Shown here: in pieces, positions 7,685 through 16,668 of the stretch
Layout: each line of letters opens with the position of its first letter
How positions within the stretch are numbered: position 1 is the stretch's first letter
Assembly (NCBI GenBank): GCA_040755915.1
Contig: JBFLWM010000009.1
Location: 1-64,000 of the forward strand
DNA: 64,000 bases
From: Sulfurivermis sp040755915
Lineage (GTDB): Bacteria; Pseudomonadota; Gammaproteobacteria; Thiohalomonadales; Thiohalomonadaceae
Direction: 5' to 3'
Translations under genes and position numbers: made by a program
Notes under the pieces: generated by a model
What the model saw: only the letters and a program-made list of their open reading frames with translations
Databases searched by the model: none
What the model was told of the DNA's origin: nothing

Positions 7685-9190
7685 ATGCACAACACACTGA
7701 ACGCCTGGGCCGACAAGCTCCAGCATGCCGTACTGCCGGCCCTGCCGCAGACGGTGGCGGAGCTGACCCGCCTCAGCGCCGACGACAACGTGAACATGTG
7801 GAATCTGGCGCGGGTGGTGGAAAAGGATCCAGGTCTGTGCATCGCCCTGCTGCGCCGCGTCAATACCGGTGGCCAGAAGCGGCTGCATACCGAAGTGACA
7901 ACGGTGGAGCACGCCATGATGATGCTGGGCCTGACCCAGTTGCGGACCCTGCCCAAGGCGGTCCCCCTGATCCAGCGTGCCGGCGATGCCATGGGGCGGG
8001 AACGCGCGCTGCGTCTGATGGCGCAGAGCTACCATGCCGGCTGGCAGGCCCGCGAACTGGCCCGCCTGCGCAAGGACCTGGAACCGGATGAGGTGTTCCT
8101 GCCTGCGCTACTGCATCACCTGGGCGAAATCCTGCTGTGGCTGCACGCCCCGGCCAAGATGGTCCAGATCGAGGAACTGGCCGCGCAGCAGCAGATGGAA
8201 CCGGAAGAGGCCCAGTACGTGGTGCTGGGTTTCGGCCTCGACCACCTCACCCTGATGCTGGCGCGGCGCTGGGGCCTGCCCACCCTGCTGCAGGACAGCC
8301 TCAAGTCAGAAAATGCGCAGCAACCGCGCGTCTACGGCGTGATGCTGGCGGTGCAGCTGGCACGCGCCGCCGAGCAGGGCTGGTACCGGGCTGCCACCAC
8401 CTCGGTACTGGAACAGCTCGCGGACTACCTGGGCCATGACTTCGGCCATGCCGCCGCCGAGTGCCATCGCTACGCCGTGGAAGCGGCGCGCCAGGCCGAC
8501 TGCTATCCCACGGCACCGGCAGCGACCCGGCTGCTCTACCCGGGCCAGCCCGAGGCCGCCCCCGGCTGGAAGCCCGCTCCCGCCCCCATGGCCGACTCGG
8601 CAACCGGCGCGGCACCCCAGCCTCCCGCCGAGGCTGCGGCCGAAGGCACCGCCGCCTTCTGTCTGGCGCCGCAGCTGCACATCCTGCGCCGTTCGCTGCA
8701 GGAATTGCAGGCCGGCATGAAGGCCGGCAACCTGACACTGCAAAAGATCCTCTCGCTCACCATGGACGGCATGCATGACGGCATGGGTCTCAACCGCGTA
8801 GTCTTCGCACTGCTCACCCAGGAGCGCCACCAGCTGCGCGCGCGCGCCATCGCCGGTGCCGACAATGACCCGAATTTCAACCGCTTCCTTATCGAGCTGA
8901 ACGGCGCCCACCTGTTCACCCGGTTGCTGGAAAAGCCGCAGGCACTATGGATCAACGACACCAACCGGGTGAAGTTCTGGCCCATCGTGCCCAAGCCGTT
9001 CCAGCGCATCATCCGTGGCAACAGCTTCTTCGTGCTGTCGGTGTTCGTGAAGGAACGGCCGGTGGGCCTGTTCTACGCCGACCGCCACACCGGCGACTGT
9101 GCCCTGGACGGGCATGCCTATCACCGCTTCAAGCAGCTGGGGCTGCTGGCAGCCCAGGCAATGGGGATGGTTTCAGGGGAAAAAGAGTAA
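7685..9190 (+). CDS. HDOD domain protein with C-terminal GAF-like domain
   Basis: 501 residues in three parts. Residues 15-215 are an HDOD domain (LHHLGEILLWLHAPA in the helix that in HD enzymes would carry the metal ligands); HDOD proteins have lost the phosphohydrolase site and act as signalling scaffolds. Residues 285-325 are a Pro/Ala-rich linker. From about 345 a GAF-like domain follows (LTMDGMHDGMGLNRVVFALL, then PVGLFYADRH). It is divergent from motAB and convergent on recR. A role in signalling, perhaps motility or c-di-GMP related, is inferred from domains and position only. Confidence 0.85.
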   Translation: MHNTLNAWADKLQHAVLPALPQTVAELTRLSADDNVNMWNLARVVEKDPGLCIALLRRVNTGGQKRLHTEVTTVEHAMMMLGLTQLRTLPKAVPLIQRAGDAMGRERALRLMAQSYHAGWQARELARLRKDLEPDEVFLPALLHHLGEILLWLHAPAKMVQIEELAAQQQMEPEEAQYVVLGFGLDHLTLMLARRWGLPTLLQDSLKSENAQQPRVYGVMLAVQLARAAEQGWYRAATTSVLEQLADYLGHDFGHAAAECHRYAVEAARQADCYPTAPAATRLLYPGQPEAAPGWKPAPAPMADSATGAAPQPPAEAAAEGTAAFCLAPQLHILRRSLQELQAGMKAGNLTLQKILSLTMDGMHDGMGLNRVVFALLTQERHQLRARAIAGADNDPNFNRFLIELNGAHLFTRLLEKPQALWINDTNRVKFWPIVPKPFQRIIRGNSFFVLSVFVKERPVGLFYADRHTGDCALDGHAYHRFKQLGLLAAQAMGMVSGEKE

Positions 9191-9228
9191 TTCCGGATCG
9201 CGCGGCGGCTGTTTCCGGCCCACAGTGA

Positions 9229-9825
9229 CTAGACTTCGCGCCGCCCGTGAAAGGCATGCGACAGCGTGCCGCCATCCACGTACTCCAGCTCACCGCCGAG
9301 CGGCACACCGTGGGCAATGCGTGTGGCACGGATACCGCGGCTGTGCACCATCTCGCCGATGTAGTGCGCGGTCGCTTCACCCTCCACGGTAGGATTGGTG
9401 GCCAGAATCACCTCCTGCACCTCGCCACCGTCGAGCCGCGCCGCCAGGCGATCCAGCCCGATATCCTCCGGGCCGATACCGTCCAGCGGCGACAGGTGAC
9501 CGAGCAGCACGAAGTACAAGCCCTGATAGCCGGTGGACTGCTCCAGCGCCTGCACGTCGGTGGGGGATTCCACGATGCACAGCAGGGAACGATCGCGGCG
9601 CGGGCTGCTGCACACCGGACAGACCTCGGCCTCGGTCAGCGTGCGGCAGTCGCGGCAGTGGCCCACCTTCTCCACCGCCTCGACCAGGGCCTCCGCCAGG
9701 CGGCGCGCCCCGTCGCGATTGCGCTCCAGCAGGTGATAGGCCATGCGCTGCGCCGACTTGGGTCCGACACCGGGCAGGCAGCGCAGCGCCTCGATGAGAC
9801 GGCCGATCAGTGGGCTGTGCGACAT
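9229..9825 (-). CDS. recR: Recombination mediator protein RecR
   Basis: 198 residues, standard length. An N-terminal helix-hairpin-helix (LPGVGPKSAQRMA) is followed by a four-cysteine zinc site (Cys57, Cys60, Cys69, Cys72) and a Toprim domain (IVESPTDVQALE onward), then the C-terminal Walker-B-like segment. RecR works with RecO and RecF to load RecA on SSB-coated gaps. The gene follows ybaB by 7 bases in the common dnaX-ybaB-recR order. Confidence 0.98.
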   Translation of the reverse strand: MSHSPLIGRLIEALRCLPGVGPKSAQRMAYHLLERNRDGARRLAEALVEAVEKVGHCRDCRTLTEAEVCPVCSSPRRDRSLLCIVESPTDVQALEQSTGYQGLYFVLLGHLSPLDGIGPEDIGLDRLAARLDGGEVQEVILATNPTVEGEATAHYIGEMVHSRGIRATRIAHGVPLGGELEYVDGGTLSHAFHGRREV

Positions 9826-9832
9826 GCGGAAG

Positions 9833-10156
9833 TCAGAACGGCAGCTTCATCCCGCCGGGCAGGTTCATGCCCGCGGTCAGACCGGACATGCGTTCCTGGC
9901 TGGTTTTCTCGATCTGGCGCACCGCATCGTTCACCGCTGCGGCAATCAGATCCTCCAGCATCTCCTTGTCGTCCTGCATCAGGCTCGGATCGATGCTGAC
10001 GCGCTTGACGTCGTGACGGCCGTTCATCACCACCGACACCATGCCGCCACCGGACTGCCCGGTCACTTCCATATTGGCGAGTTCTTCCTGCATGCGCTGC
10101 ATGTCGGCCTGCATCTTCTGCGCCTGGCGCATGAGATTGCCCAATCCACCTTTCAT
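9833..10156 (-). CDS. ybaB: Nucleoid-associated protein, YbaB/EbfC family
   Basis: 107 residues, typical of the family. It starts with MKGGLGNLMRQAQKMQADMQ, a helix shared by YbaB/EbfC proteins, and contains the strand region VVMNGRHDVKRVSIDPSLM. The protein forms tweezer-shaped dimers that bind DNA with little or relaxed specificity. It sits between dnaX and recR, separated from dnaX by 39 bases, and is probably translated from the same transcript. Confidence 0.96.
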   Translation of the reverse strand: MKGGLGNLMRQAQKMQADMQRMQEELANMEVTGQSGGGMVSVVMNGRHDVKRVSIDPSLMQDDKEMLEDLIAAAVNDAVRQIEKTSQERMSGLTAGMNLPGGMKLPF

Positions 10157-10195
10157 CGCTTCTCGTTCCTCGACAGATTGCAGTGAAAAAAAACT

Positions 10196-11830
10196 CTACT
10201 CCAGCGGACGTACCGAACCGGGTTCGATGCGACCGCCAAAACGTTCGAGCAGGGTCTGCACATTGGTGTCCCCCTCGATGGAGGCCTGTGCCCCGGCCTG
10301 GCGCTCCTGATCCCGGCGCTGCTGCGCCGCCATCGGCGTCTCGCCGCCGGCACCGCCGTCCAGCTGGATGCTGAGGCGCACGGCGTGACCGAGGTGCTCG
10401 GACAAGGCCTTGGCCAGCGCCTCCTCCCACTTCTTGTTGTGCAACGCGCGCTGACTCGGCTCCAGGGCCAGCTCGACCACCTCGCCGTCATGGCGCACCA
10501 GGGCACAATTGAGCGCCAGCTGACGCGCCAAGCCACCCAGGGGCAAGGTGGCGGCCAGTTCGGTCCAGTTCAAGCCGCCGCGGGCCGCCGGTGCCCGAGC
10601 AGCCGGTGCCGCCGCCTCGGCCTTGGGTGGCGACGGTTCCGCCACACGCTCCTGCGGTGCCGGACGCACCGCAGCCGTGGCGGCCGGTGCAGCAGTATGC
10701 ACCGCCGGAACCGCTGCGGGACGACCTGCGCCCTGCGCGGCGCCACCGGCGGGACGGAAGGCCAGCATGCGCAGCAGGATCATCTCGAAACCGCCGCGCG
10801 GCTCCGGGGCCAGCGGCAGATCACGGCGACCGGTCAGGCCAATCTGGTAGTAGAGCTGCACGTCCTCCGGGTTGATGCGCTGCGCCAATTCCGCCAGTGC
10901 CTCGCGCTGCTCCACCTCCTCGCCCAGGGCATCGGGCACGGCCTGCACCAGGGCGATGCGGGTCAGGGCGCTGTTCAGCTCGTTGAGCACGCCGCCGTAA
11001 TCGGGCGACAGTTCCGCCAGAGCCGCCGCCTCACCCAGCAGCACCGCCGGGTCACCGCCCGCCAGGGCGCGCAGCAGGGCGATCACCCGGGTTCGATCGA
11101 TGGTACCGAGCATGGCGCGCACCGCCTCAGCCTCCAGCGCGCCGCCGCCGTGGGCGATGGCCTGGTCGAGCAGGCTGAGGGCATCGCGCATGCTGCCGTC
11201 CGCGGCGCGGGCGATTTCGCTCACCGCCGCCGCCTCGGCAGTGATGTCCTCCTCCTGCAGGATGTGCTGCAGGTGGCCGCGGATCTGCTCCAGCGGCAGG
11301 CGCTTGAGATTGAACTGCAGGCAGCGCGACAGGATGGTGACCGGCAGCTTCTGCGGATCGGTGGTGGCGAGGAGGAATTTGACGTGCGGCGGCGGCTCTT
11401 CCAGCGTCTTCAGCAGGGCGTTGAAGCTGTGGTTGGACAGCATGTGCACCTCGTCGATGAGGTACACCTTGTAGCGGCCCCGGCTGGGGGCGTACTGGAC
11501 GTTGTCGAGGATCTCGCGCGTGTCCTCCACCTTGGTGCGCGAGGCCGCATCCACCTCGATCAGGTCGACGAAACGCCCCTCGTCGATCTCGCGGCAGGCA
11601 CTGCATTCGCCGCAAGGCTGCGATGACATGCCGCGCTCGCAATTGAGCGACTTGGCCAGGATGCGGGCGATGGTGGTCTTGCCGACGCCGCGGGTGCCGG
11701 TGAACAGAAAGGCATGGTGCAGGCGGTCGTTGTCCAGGGCATTGATCAGGGCGCGCAGCACATGCTCCTGCCCCACCATCGCGGGAAAGGAACGGGGACG
11801 CCATTTGCGGGCCAGGACCTGATAACTCAC
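10196..11830 (-). CDS. dnaX: DNA polymerase III subunit gamma/tau
   Basis: 544 residues from a GTG at 11830, giving the standard start (M)SYQVLARKWRPRSF; the open frame upstream overlaps SRP RNA and is not coding. It is the clamp-loader AAA+ ATPase with Walker A GTRGVGKTT (45-53), a zinc site (CERGMSSQPCGECSAC), Walker B LIDEVHML and sensor SRC. A Pro/Ala-rich linker leads to the tau C-terminal domain that contacts DnaE. I see no A-rich slippery heptamer of the E. coli kind, so a shorter gamma form by frameshifting is not evident. Confidence 0.96.
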   Translation of the reverse strand: MSYQVLARKWRPRSFPAMVGQEHVLRALINALDNDRLHHAFLFTGTRGVGKTTIARILAKSLNCERGMSSQPCGECSACREIDEGRFVDLIEVDAASRTKVEDTREILDNVQYAPSRGRYKVYLIDEVHMLSNHSFNALLKTLEEPPPHVKFLLATTDPQKLPVTILSRCLQFNLKRLPLEQIRGHLQHILQEEDITAEAAAVSEIARAADGSMRDALSLLDQAIAHGGGALEAEAVRAMLGTIDRTRVIALLRALAGGDPAVLLGEAAALAELSPDYGGVLNELNSALTRIALVQAVPDALGEEVEQREALAELAQRINPEDVQLYYQIGLTGRRDLPLAPEPRGGFEMILLRMLAFRPAGGAAQGAGRPAAVPAVHTAAPAATAAVRPAPQERVAEPSPPKAEAAAPAARAPAARGGLNWTELAATLPLGGLARQLALNCALVRHDGEVVELALEPSQRALHNKKWEEALAKALSEHLGHAVRLSIQLDGGAGGETPMAAQQRRDQERQAGAQASIEGDTNVQTLLERFGGRIEPGSVRPLE

Positions 11831-11930
11831 GGGCGAACGACTCTCCGGTACGGTACAGCCGGAACTCCGGCCGAAAGAGCCGGCAGTATACCCGATCGGG
11901 AAACGAGGGTCGGCAAGAAGCCGTGAAGGG

Positions 11931-12044
11931 TGGCGTCCCGTACCAGCCACACCCCGGCGCCCGAGTCCACTGTTGCGGCTGCTCCCTTCCGGGCCTGACC
12001 GGGTTCACAGTTTGTCGTCGCGAGGGGACCGGCACGGTCCGCCA
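11931..12044 (-). ncRNA. ffs: Signal recognition particle RNA (bacterial 4.5S RNA)
   Basis: The minus strand contains the SRP RNA apical signature, with GGTCAGGCCCGGAAGGGAGC holding the GGAA tetraloop and the asymmetric Ffh-binding loops. The ends pair: GGCG-GA-CCGTGCC at the 5' side with GGTACGG-GA-CGCC at the 3' side. The hairpin is about 112-114 nt, the size of E. coli 4.5S RNA. The RNA binds Ffh for co-translational targeting of membrane proteins. It lies between tRNA-Ser(GGA) and dnaX, a common location. End points are set from base pairing. Confidence 0.95.
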
Positions 12045-12103
12045 TTGAACTCAGGGGGACGGCGCCGCACAGGGCGCCTCAACAGAACAACAGGTTAGGA
12101 AAG

Positions 12104-12193
12104 TGGCGGAGAGGAAGGGATTCGAACCCTTGATACGCTATTAACGTATACACACTTTCCAGGCGTGCTCCTTCAACCGCTCGGACACCTCTC
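12104..12193 (-). tRNA. tRNA-Ser (anticodon GGA)
   Basis: 90 nt on the minus strand with encoded CCA. The acceptor GGAGAGG pairs with CCTCTCC, the discriminator is G, the anticodon loop CTGGAAA gives GGA, and the long variable arm (tatacgttaatagcgta) marks a class II tRNA-Ser. It closely resembles E. coli tRNA-Ser(GGA). It decodes UCC/UCU. Confidence 0.97.
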
Positions 12194-12205
12194 CGGAAAG
12201 CGCGC

Positions 12206-12234
12206 AAGGTTAAACCAGATCGGCAGACGGCGCA
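12206..12234 (-). promoter_or_regulatory. Candidate sigma-70 promoter of tRNA-Ser(GGA)
   Basis: On the minus strand TTGCGC (12229-12234), a 17-base spacer, and TAACCT (12206-12211) stand 12 bases before the mature tRNA 5' end. The spacer and position are right and the GC-rich discriminator is typical of stable RNA promoters. The -10 match is moderate. The transcript may continue into SRP RNA, for which no separate promoter was found. Confidence 0.5.
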
Positions 12235-12248
12235 ATACGAAAGCGCGC

Positions 12249-13043
12249 TCAGAAACGGTAGTTGAGATAAAAACCGATACTGTCCTGCTGACTTCTGGGC
12301 TGATAGATATTGTACAGGGAGCCGTCCTCCGTCACCGGACTGCTGTCGGACTGACGGAATCGATAACTGTCGTAGTACCCCCCCAGATCCCAGCTTCCGT
12401 TCAACCGGTAGCTCACTGCGGCATACAGGCTGTAATCCGGCTTTGGCTTGAGACCGGGGTCACTATCGTACCCCGCACGGGGCGGGCCGGCGCTGTCGCC
12501 GGTATAGAACGGCAGTTTGACGCCCCCCTGCACCTCCCAACCCGCACCGCCACTGTACACAGCCCCCAGGCGGCCGTATCCCACCTGATAATCCTCGGCG
12601 TAACCATACACCGCCTGCCCCCGATAAGGGCTGTAGGCAGCCACGGACTCCCGGCGCCGGCTGTCATAGCCGATGCCAAGCTTGATACCCCAGACCGGCT
12701 CATCATCGGAGCCCAAAGCCGCCGGGAAGGCACGTGTAAAATCCAGCTCCGCCGACCAGCCGGAATCATTGCTACCGGTGGGCGCCCCCCGCAGGGGCGC
12801 GCCATCATGAGCGACCCGCCGGGGATAAATACGGCTGTGCAGACCATAGTGCCAGTTGCCTGCCGGGGCGGAATCGGTCTTGAGACCGACAAAATGGCGC
12901 AGCCCGGCCTCTTCCGGCCATCGGACGCCGCCGTCATATTCGCGCCAGGAAAAATATTCGCTGCCAAAGGTCACCAGCACCTGCTCGGCGCGGGCCGGCA
13001 GCATGGCAGCAAGCAACAATGCGGTGACAACAAGGCGATGCAT
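12249..13043 (-). CDS. Putative outer-membrane beta-barrel protein, function unknown
   Basis: 264 residues from the ATG at 13043, chosen because GGAG lies 6 bases upstream and the protein then begins with a clear signal peptide (MHRLVVTALLLAAMLPARA, cleavage before EQ). The mature part is rich in Tyr, Trp, Gly and Ser with alternating aromatic strands (NWHYGLHSRIYP, YSLYAAVSYRL, IGFYLNYRF) and ends in Phe, the usual outer-membrane barrel signal. I do not recognise the family. It sits alone between two tRNA-Ser genes on the same strand. Confidence 0.75.
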   Translation of the reverse strand: MHRLVVTALLLAAMLPARAEQVLVTFGSEYFSWREYDGGVRWPEEAGLRHFVGLKTDSAPAGNWHYGLHSRIYPRRVAHDGAPLRGAPTGSNDSGWSAELDFTRAFPAALGSDDEPVWGIKLGIGYDSRRRESVAAYSPYRGQAVYGYAEDYQVGYGRLGAVYSGGAGWEVQGGVKLPFYTGDSAGPPRAGYDSDPGLKPKPDYSLYAAVSYRLNGSWDLGGYYDSYRFRQSDSSPVTEDGSLYNIYQPRSQQDSIGFYLNYRF

Positions 13044-13262
13044 CGGGAACTCCGCCCCGCCCACCCGGCGGGTTACGTCACAAAAATGGGTTTCTATCCA
13101 TGGAAAAGCAAGGAACGCCCGCACACTCCGCACGAACGACATCGGAACTTTTTTCCGCCGGCGACTGACCAACCGGTAGCCAACAGCGTGAACCAGTTCA
13201 CACTACAAGCGCAAGACACTGATTTAAATGGTGATTTACAAAAAATTCGGCGAGAGCAAGAG

Positions 13263-13355
13263 TGGCGGAGGGAGAGGGATTCGAACCCTCGTGGGGCGGT
13301 AAAGCCCCAACTCGATTTCGAGTCGAGCCCGTTATGACCGCTTCGGTACCCCTCC
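13263..13355 (-). tRNA. tRNA-Ser (anticodon CGA)
   Basis: 93 nt on the minus strand with encoded CCA. The acceptor GGAGGGG pairs with TCCCTCC including one G-U pair, the anticodon loop CTCGAAA gives CGA, and there is a long class II variable arm. It decodes UCG, a frequent codon in a GC-rich genome. Confidence 0.96.
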
Positions 13356-13367
13356 GGAAGGGGGCTA

Positions 13368-13396
13368 AAGATACACGCCCGGCCGCGAGACGACAA
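13368..13396 (-). promoter_or_regulatory. Sigma-70 promoter of tRNA-Ser(CGA)
   Basis: Minus-strand TTGTCG (13391-13396), a 17-base spacer and TATCTT (13368-13373) end 12 bases before the tRNA 5' end. The GC-rich bases just after the -10 fit a stringently controlled stable-RNA promoter. Confidence 0.6.
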
Positions 13397-13443
13397 CCGG
13401 CGGATGCTATATTTCCAACCCAGACACAACCCGGACCCGCGAC

Positions 13444-14871
13444 ATGTACCGACAACGACAACGACGGCGCTACGTTGCCGCCCTCGGCGGCCTGTTTCTG
13501 CTCCAATTCATTGGTGGTTGCTCCCAGCCGCGCAATGAACTGGAGCAGGTACGGCATACGGGCGAACTGGTGGTGCTCACCAGCAACACGGCCACGACGT
13601 ACTACGAAGGACCGGATGGCCCCACCGGCATGGAATACGACCTGGTACGGGGATTCGCCGACGAGCTCGGGGTGCGCCTGCGGCTGGTGGTGGCCAATAA
13701 CGTGGGCGAGGTCCTGCGCCAGCTGGCCGAGGGCAAGGCCCACTTCGCTGCGGCGGGCCTCACGGTAACCGAACCGCGCCAGCAATGGCTGCGTTTCACC
13801 CCGCCCTATCAGGAAATCACCCAGCAGCTGGTTTACCGCCGCGGTACCCCGCGGCCGGTCTCCATCGAGAAAATGGACGGTCATCTGGAGGTGCTGGCCG
13901 CCAGCAGCCATGCCGAACACCTGACCCGGCTCAAGGGCGAATACGCCCAATTGAGCTGGACCGAGAATGCAGAGGTGGGCAGCGAGGAGTTGCTGTCACT
14001 GCTGTATGAGGGCGTCATCGACTACACCGTGGCCGACTCGCACGAAGTTGCCATCAACCAGCGCTTCCTGCCCGAGTTGCGCATCGCCTTCGACCTGACC
14101 GAACCGCAACCCCTTGCCTGGGCCTTCCCGCGTTTTCGCGACAAGAGTCTGTATGACGCTGCACGGGATTACTTCCAGCGGCTCAACGACAGCGGCGAAC
14201 TGGCCCGCCTGAGTGAGAAACACTACGGTCACGTCAATGACTTCGACTACGTGGGCACCCGCACCTTCATGCGCCATATCGACCAGCGCCTGCCTCAGTT
14301 CCGCCCGCAGTTCAGTACCGCCGCCGAGGAGAACAGCCTGGACTGGCGTCTGCTCGCCGCCATGGCCTACCAGGAGTCGCACTGGAACCCGGGGGCTGTG
14401 TCCCCCACCGGGGTGCGCGGCATCATGATGCTGACGCGGGTCACCGCCCGCGACCTTGGAGTGGAACGGCGCACCGACCCGGTGCAGAGCATCGAGGGCG
14501 GCTCCCGCTACTTCAAATCCCTGCTCGATAGACTGCCCGAACGCATCGAGGGACGCGATCGCCTGTGGCTGGCACTGGCCGCCTACAACATCGGCTACGG
14601 TCACCTGGAGGATGCCCGCATCATCACCCAGCAACGGGGCGGCAATCCGGACAAGTGGATGGACGTGAAGGAAAATCTGCCGCTGCTGCACAAGCGCAAG
14701 TGGTACAGCCAGACCCGCCACGGCTATGCCCGGGGCAACGAGGCGGTGCGCTATGTGGAAAATATCCGCAGTTACTACGACATCCTGGCCTGGACCATCG
14801 AGCGCCAGGAACCGAAACGGCTCCCCGTGGTATTGCCGGCGGCACTACAGCTGGCCAATCCGGCGCTGTGA
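13444..14871 (+). CDS. mltF: Membrane-bound lytic murein transglycosylase F
   Basis: 475 residues. It opens with a basic N-terminus, a hydrophobic stretch and a lipobox ending at Cys26 (FIGGCSQP), so it is a lipoprotein. Residues about 35-265 form a periplasmic solute-binding-like domain (family 3), and about 290-430 the SLT lysozyme-like domain with catalytic Glu in AMAYQESHWNPGAVSP. MltF cleaves peptidoglycan with anhydromuramic acid formation, and its binding domain regulates activity. It is monocistronic and converges on tadA with only 4 bases between the stop codons. Confidence 0.96.
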   Translation: MYRQRQRRRYVAALGGLFLLQFIGGCSQPRNELEQVRHTGELVVLTSNTATTYYEGPDGPTGMEYDLVRGFADELGVRLRLVVANNVGEVLRQLAEGKAHFAAAGLTVTEPRQQWLRFTPPYQEITQQLVYRRGTPRPVSIEKMDGHLEVLAASSHAEHLTRLKGEYAQLSWTENAEVGSEELLSLLYEGVIDYTVADSHEVAINQRFLPELRIAFDLTEPQPLAWAFPRFRDKSLYDAARDYFQRLNDSGELARLSEKHYGHVNDFDYVGTRTFMRHIDQRLPQFRPQFSTAAEENSLDWRLLAAMAYQESHWNPGAVSPTGVRGIMMLTRVTARDLGVERRTDPVQSIEGGSRYFKSLLDRLPERIEGRDRLWLALAAYNIGYGHLEDARIITQQRGGNPDKWMDVKENLPLLHKRKWYSQTRHGYARGNEAVRYVENIRSYYDILAWTIERQEPKRLPVVLPAALQLANPAL

Positions 14872-14875
14872 GTCC

Positions 14876-15334
14876 CTACTTGCGCCGCGCCTGAAAAAAG
14901 GCCCGCAACAGGGCCCCGCTCTCCTCGGCCAGCACACCGCCGCACACCTCGGCCTGGTGATTCAGCTCGGCCGCCTGCAGCAGATTGAATACACTGCCCG
15001 CCGCGCCGGTACGGGGATCGGCTGCGCCGAACACCACCCGCTTTACACGCGCATGCACCATGGCGCCGGCACACATGGCACAAGGCTCCAGGGTGACGTA
15101 CAGCGTGGTATCCACCAGGCGGTAGTTACCGACCTGCCGTGCCGCTGCACGCAACGCCTCTATCTCGGCGTGGGCGGTCGGGTCATGGGCGGCAATGGGG
15201 CGATTCCAGCCGACACCGATAATCTCGCCATCCTTCACCACCACCGCCCCCACCGGAACCTCACCCTCGGCAGCGGCACGCTGCGCCAACTCCAGCGCGC
15301 GCATCATCCAGCGAATATCGTCAGACTCACTCAT
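14876..15334 (-). CDS. tadA: tRNA-specific adenosine deaminase TadA
   Basis: 152 residues. It is a CDA-fold zinc deaminase: His55 and Glu57 in the HAE motif, and Cys85/Cys88 in PCAMC. It converts A34 to inosine in tRNA-Arg(ACG), and the downstream basic segment (ARVKRVVFGAADPRTGAAGS) matches TadA rather than other deaminases. Its ATG overlaps the serB stop by four bases, so it is translationally coupled to serB. Confidence 0.96.
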   Translation of the reverse strand: MSESDDIRWMMRALELAQRAAAEGEVPVGAVVVKDGEIIGVGWNRPIAAHDPTAHAEIEALRAAARQVGNYRLVDTTLYVTLEPCAMCAGAMVHARVKRVVFGAADPRTGAAGSVFNLLQAAELNHQAEVCGGVLAEESGALLRAFFQARRK

Positions 15335-16554
15335 CGCGCCGCTTCGCTGATATCACGCTCGCGCATGCCGAGCAGATAGAGAATGGCATCGAGGCCAAGG
15401 GTAGCAATGGAGTGCTGCGCCTGCTGCTTGACGATGGGCTTGGCATGAAAGGCGATGCCCAGTCCGGCAATGGACAGCATGGGCAGGTCGTTGGCACCAT
15501 CGCCCACGGCGATCACCTGCTGCAGCGATATGCCCTCCTTTGCCGCCAGTTCGCGCAACAACCGCGCCTTGGCCTGGCCATCGATGATCTCACCCTTGAC
15601 CTCGCCGGTCAGCTTGCCGTCACGGAAGTCGAGCTGGTTGGCGTGTATGTAATCAATACCCAGCTTGCGCTGCAGATGCCGGGCAAAGTAGGTAAAGCCG
15701 CCGGACAGAATTGCCACTTTGTAGCCAAAGTGCTTCAGGGTGGCGATCAGATGTTCAGCACCCTCGGTGATCGGCAGACGCTCGGCAATTCCCTGCAACA
15801 CTGCCTCATCCATGCCTCGCAGCAGCGCCAGACGACGGCGAAAACTCTCGGCAAAATCCAGTTCACCACGCATCGCCGCCTCGGTGATGGCGGCGACCTG
15901 AGCACCGACACCGGCCACCTTGGCGAGTTCGTCGATCACCTCGGCCTGGATCAGGGTGGAGTCCATGTCGAAGCACACCAAACGGCGGCTGCGCCGATAG
16001 ATATCGTCCTCCTGGGTGGCGATATCCACCTCCAGCTCCTGCGACACCTGGAGGAAGGCCGCATGCAACGCGGTCAGATCGGGGGCGGCACCGCGCACCG
16101 ACAATTCGACGCAGGCAATCCTCTTCTGCTCGGGATGCTGCAGCGAAATGCGGCCGGACAGCCGCGTGATGTTGTCGATGTTGAGCCCCTGCTCGGCGAC
16201 CACTTCCGATACCCGGGCCAGATGGCGGGCACTGATCTTGCGCCCCAGCAGGGTGATGATGTGGCGCGGCTGCCCCTGCGCCGACACCCAGTGTTCGTAG
16301 TCCGCACTGCCGATCGGTGAAAAACGGATGGTGAGATTGAGCCGATGGGCAGTAAACAGCAGGTCACGGAACACGGCACAACCAGCAGCATCCTGTGGCA
16401 TCTCCACCAGCAGGCCCAGAGCCAGGGTGTCATGGATCACCGACTGGCCGATATCCAGCACGTTGACCTCGTAGTCTGCCAGCACCTCAGTCAGGGCGGC
16501 GGTAATGCCGGGCTGATCATGTCCCGACACAGTAATCAGTATGACTTCACTCAT
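15331..16554 (-). CDS. serB: Phosphoserine phosphatase SerB with N-terminal ACT-like domains
   Basis: 407 residues, the long gammaproteobacterial form. The N-terminal 180 residues hold tandem ACT-type regulatory folds (ITVSGHDQPGITAALTEVL and IITLLGRKISARHLARV). The C-terminal HAD domain has the nucleophile Asp196 in DMDST (196-200), SGGFTYF for phosphate binding and GDGANDLPML for magnesium. It makes L-serine from phosphoserine. It is followed by overlapping tadA; a strong hairpin separates it from guaA upstream. Confidence 0.97.
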   Translation of the reverse strand: MSEVILITVSGHDQPGITAALTEVLADYEVNVLDIGQSVIHDTLALGLLVEMPQDAAGCAVFRDLLFTAHRLNLTIRFSPIGSADYEHWVSAQGQPRHIITLLGRKISARHLARVSEVVAEQGLNIDNITRLSGRISLQHPEQKRIACVELSVRGAAPDLTALHAAFLQVSQELEVDIATQEDDIYRRSRRLVCFDMDSTLIQAEVIDELAKVAGVGAQVAAITEAAMRGELDFAESFRRRLALLRGMDEAVLQGIAERLPITEGAEHLIATLKHFGYKVAILSGGFTYFARHLQRKLGIDYIHANQLDFRDGKLTGEVKGEIIDGQAKARLLRELAAKEGISLQQVIAVGDGANDLPMLSIAGLGIAFHAKPIVKQQAQHSIATLGLDAILYLLGMRERDISEAAR

Positions 16555-16606
16555 GATGCAAACTCGAACAGAACTGAAGACCAGACATCAGTCGGCTGGA
16601 AACACG

Positions 16607-16639
16607 AAAGGGATGGTGTGCCGTGCACACCATCCCTTT
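16607..16639 (-). terminator. Hairpin terminator after guaA
   Basis: A perfect 15-bp stem (AAAGGGATGGTGTGC and its complement) with a 3-base loop lies 30 bases past the guaA stop. On the minus strand the stem ends in CCCTTT followed by CGTGTTT, so the U-tract is short but the stem is very stable. It should separate guaA from serB-tadA. Confidence 0.7.
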
Positions 16640-16668
16640 GAGCGACGCTGCAGCGGAACGCTGGCCGC

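Noticed and set aside
12061..12078. GGCGCC inverted repeat between tRNA-Ser(GGA) and SRP RNA
   Set aside because: Short, no U-tract; it may only be part of the processed spacer.
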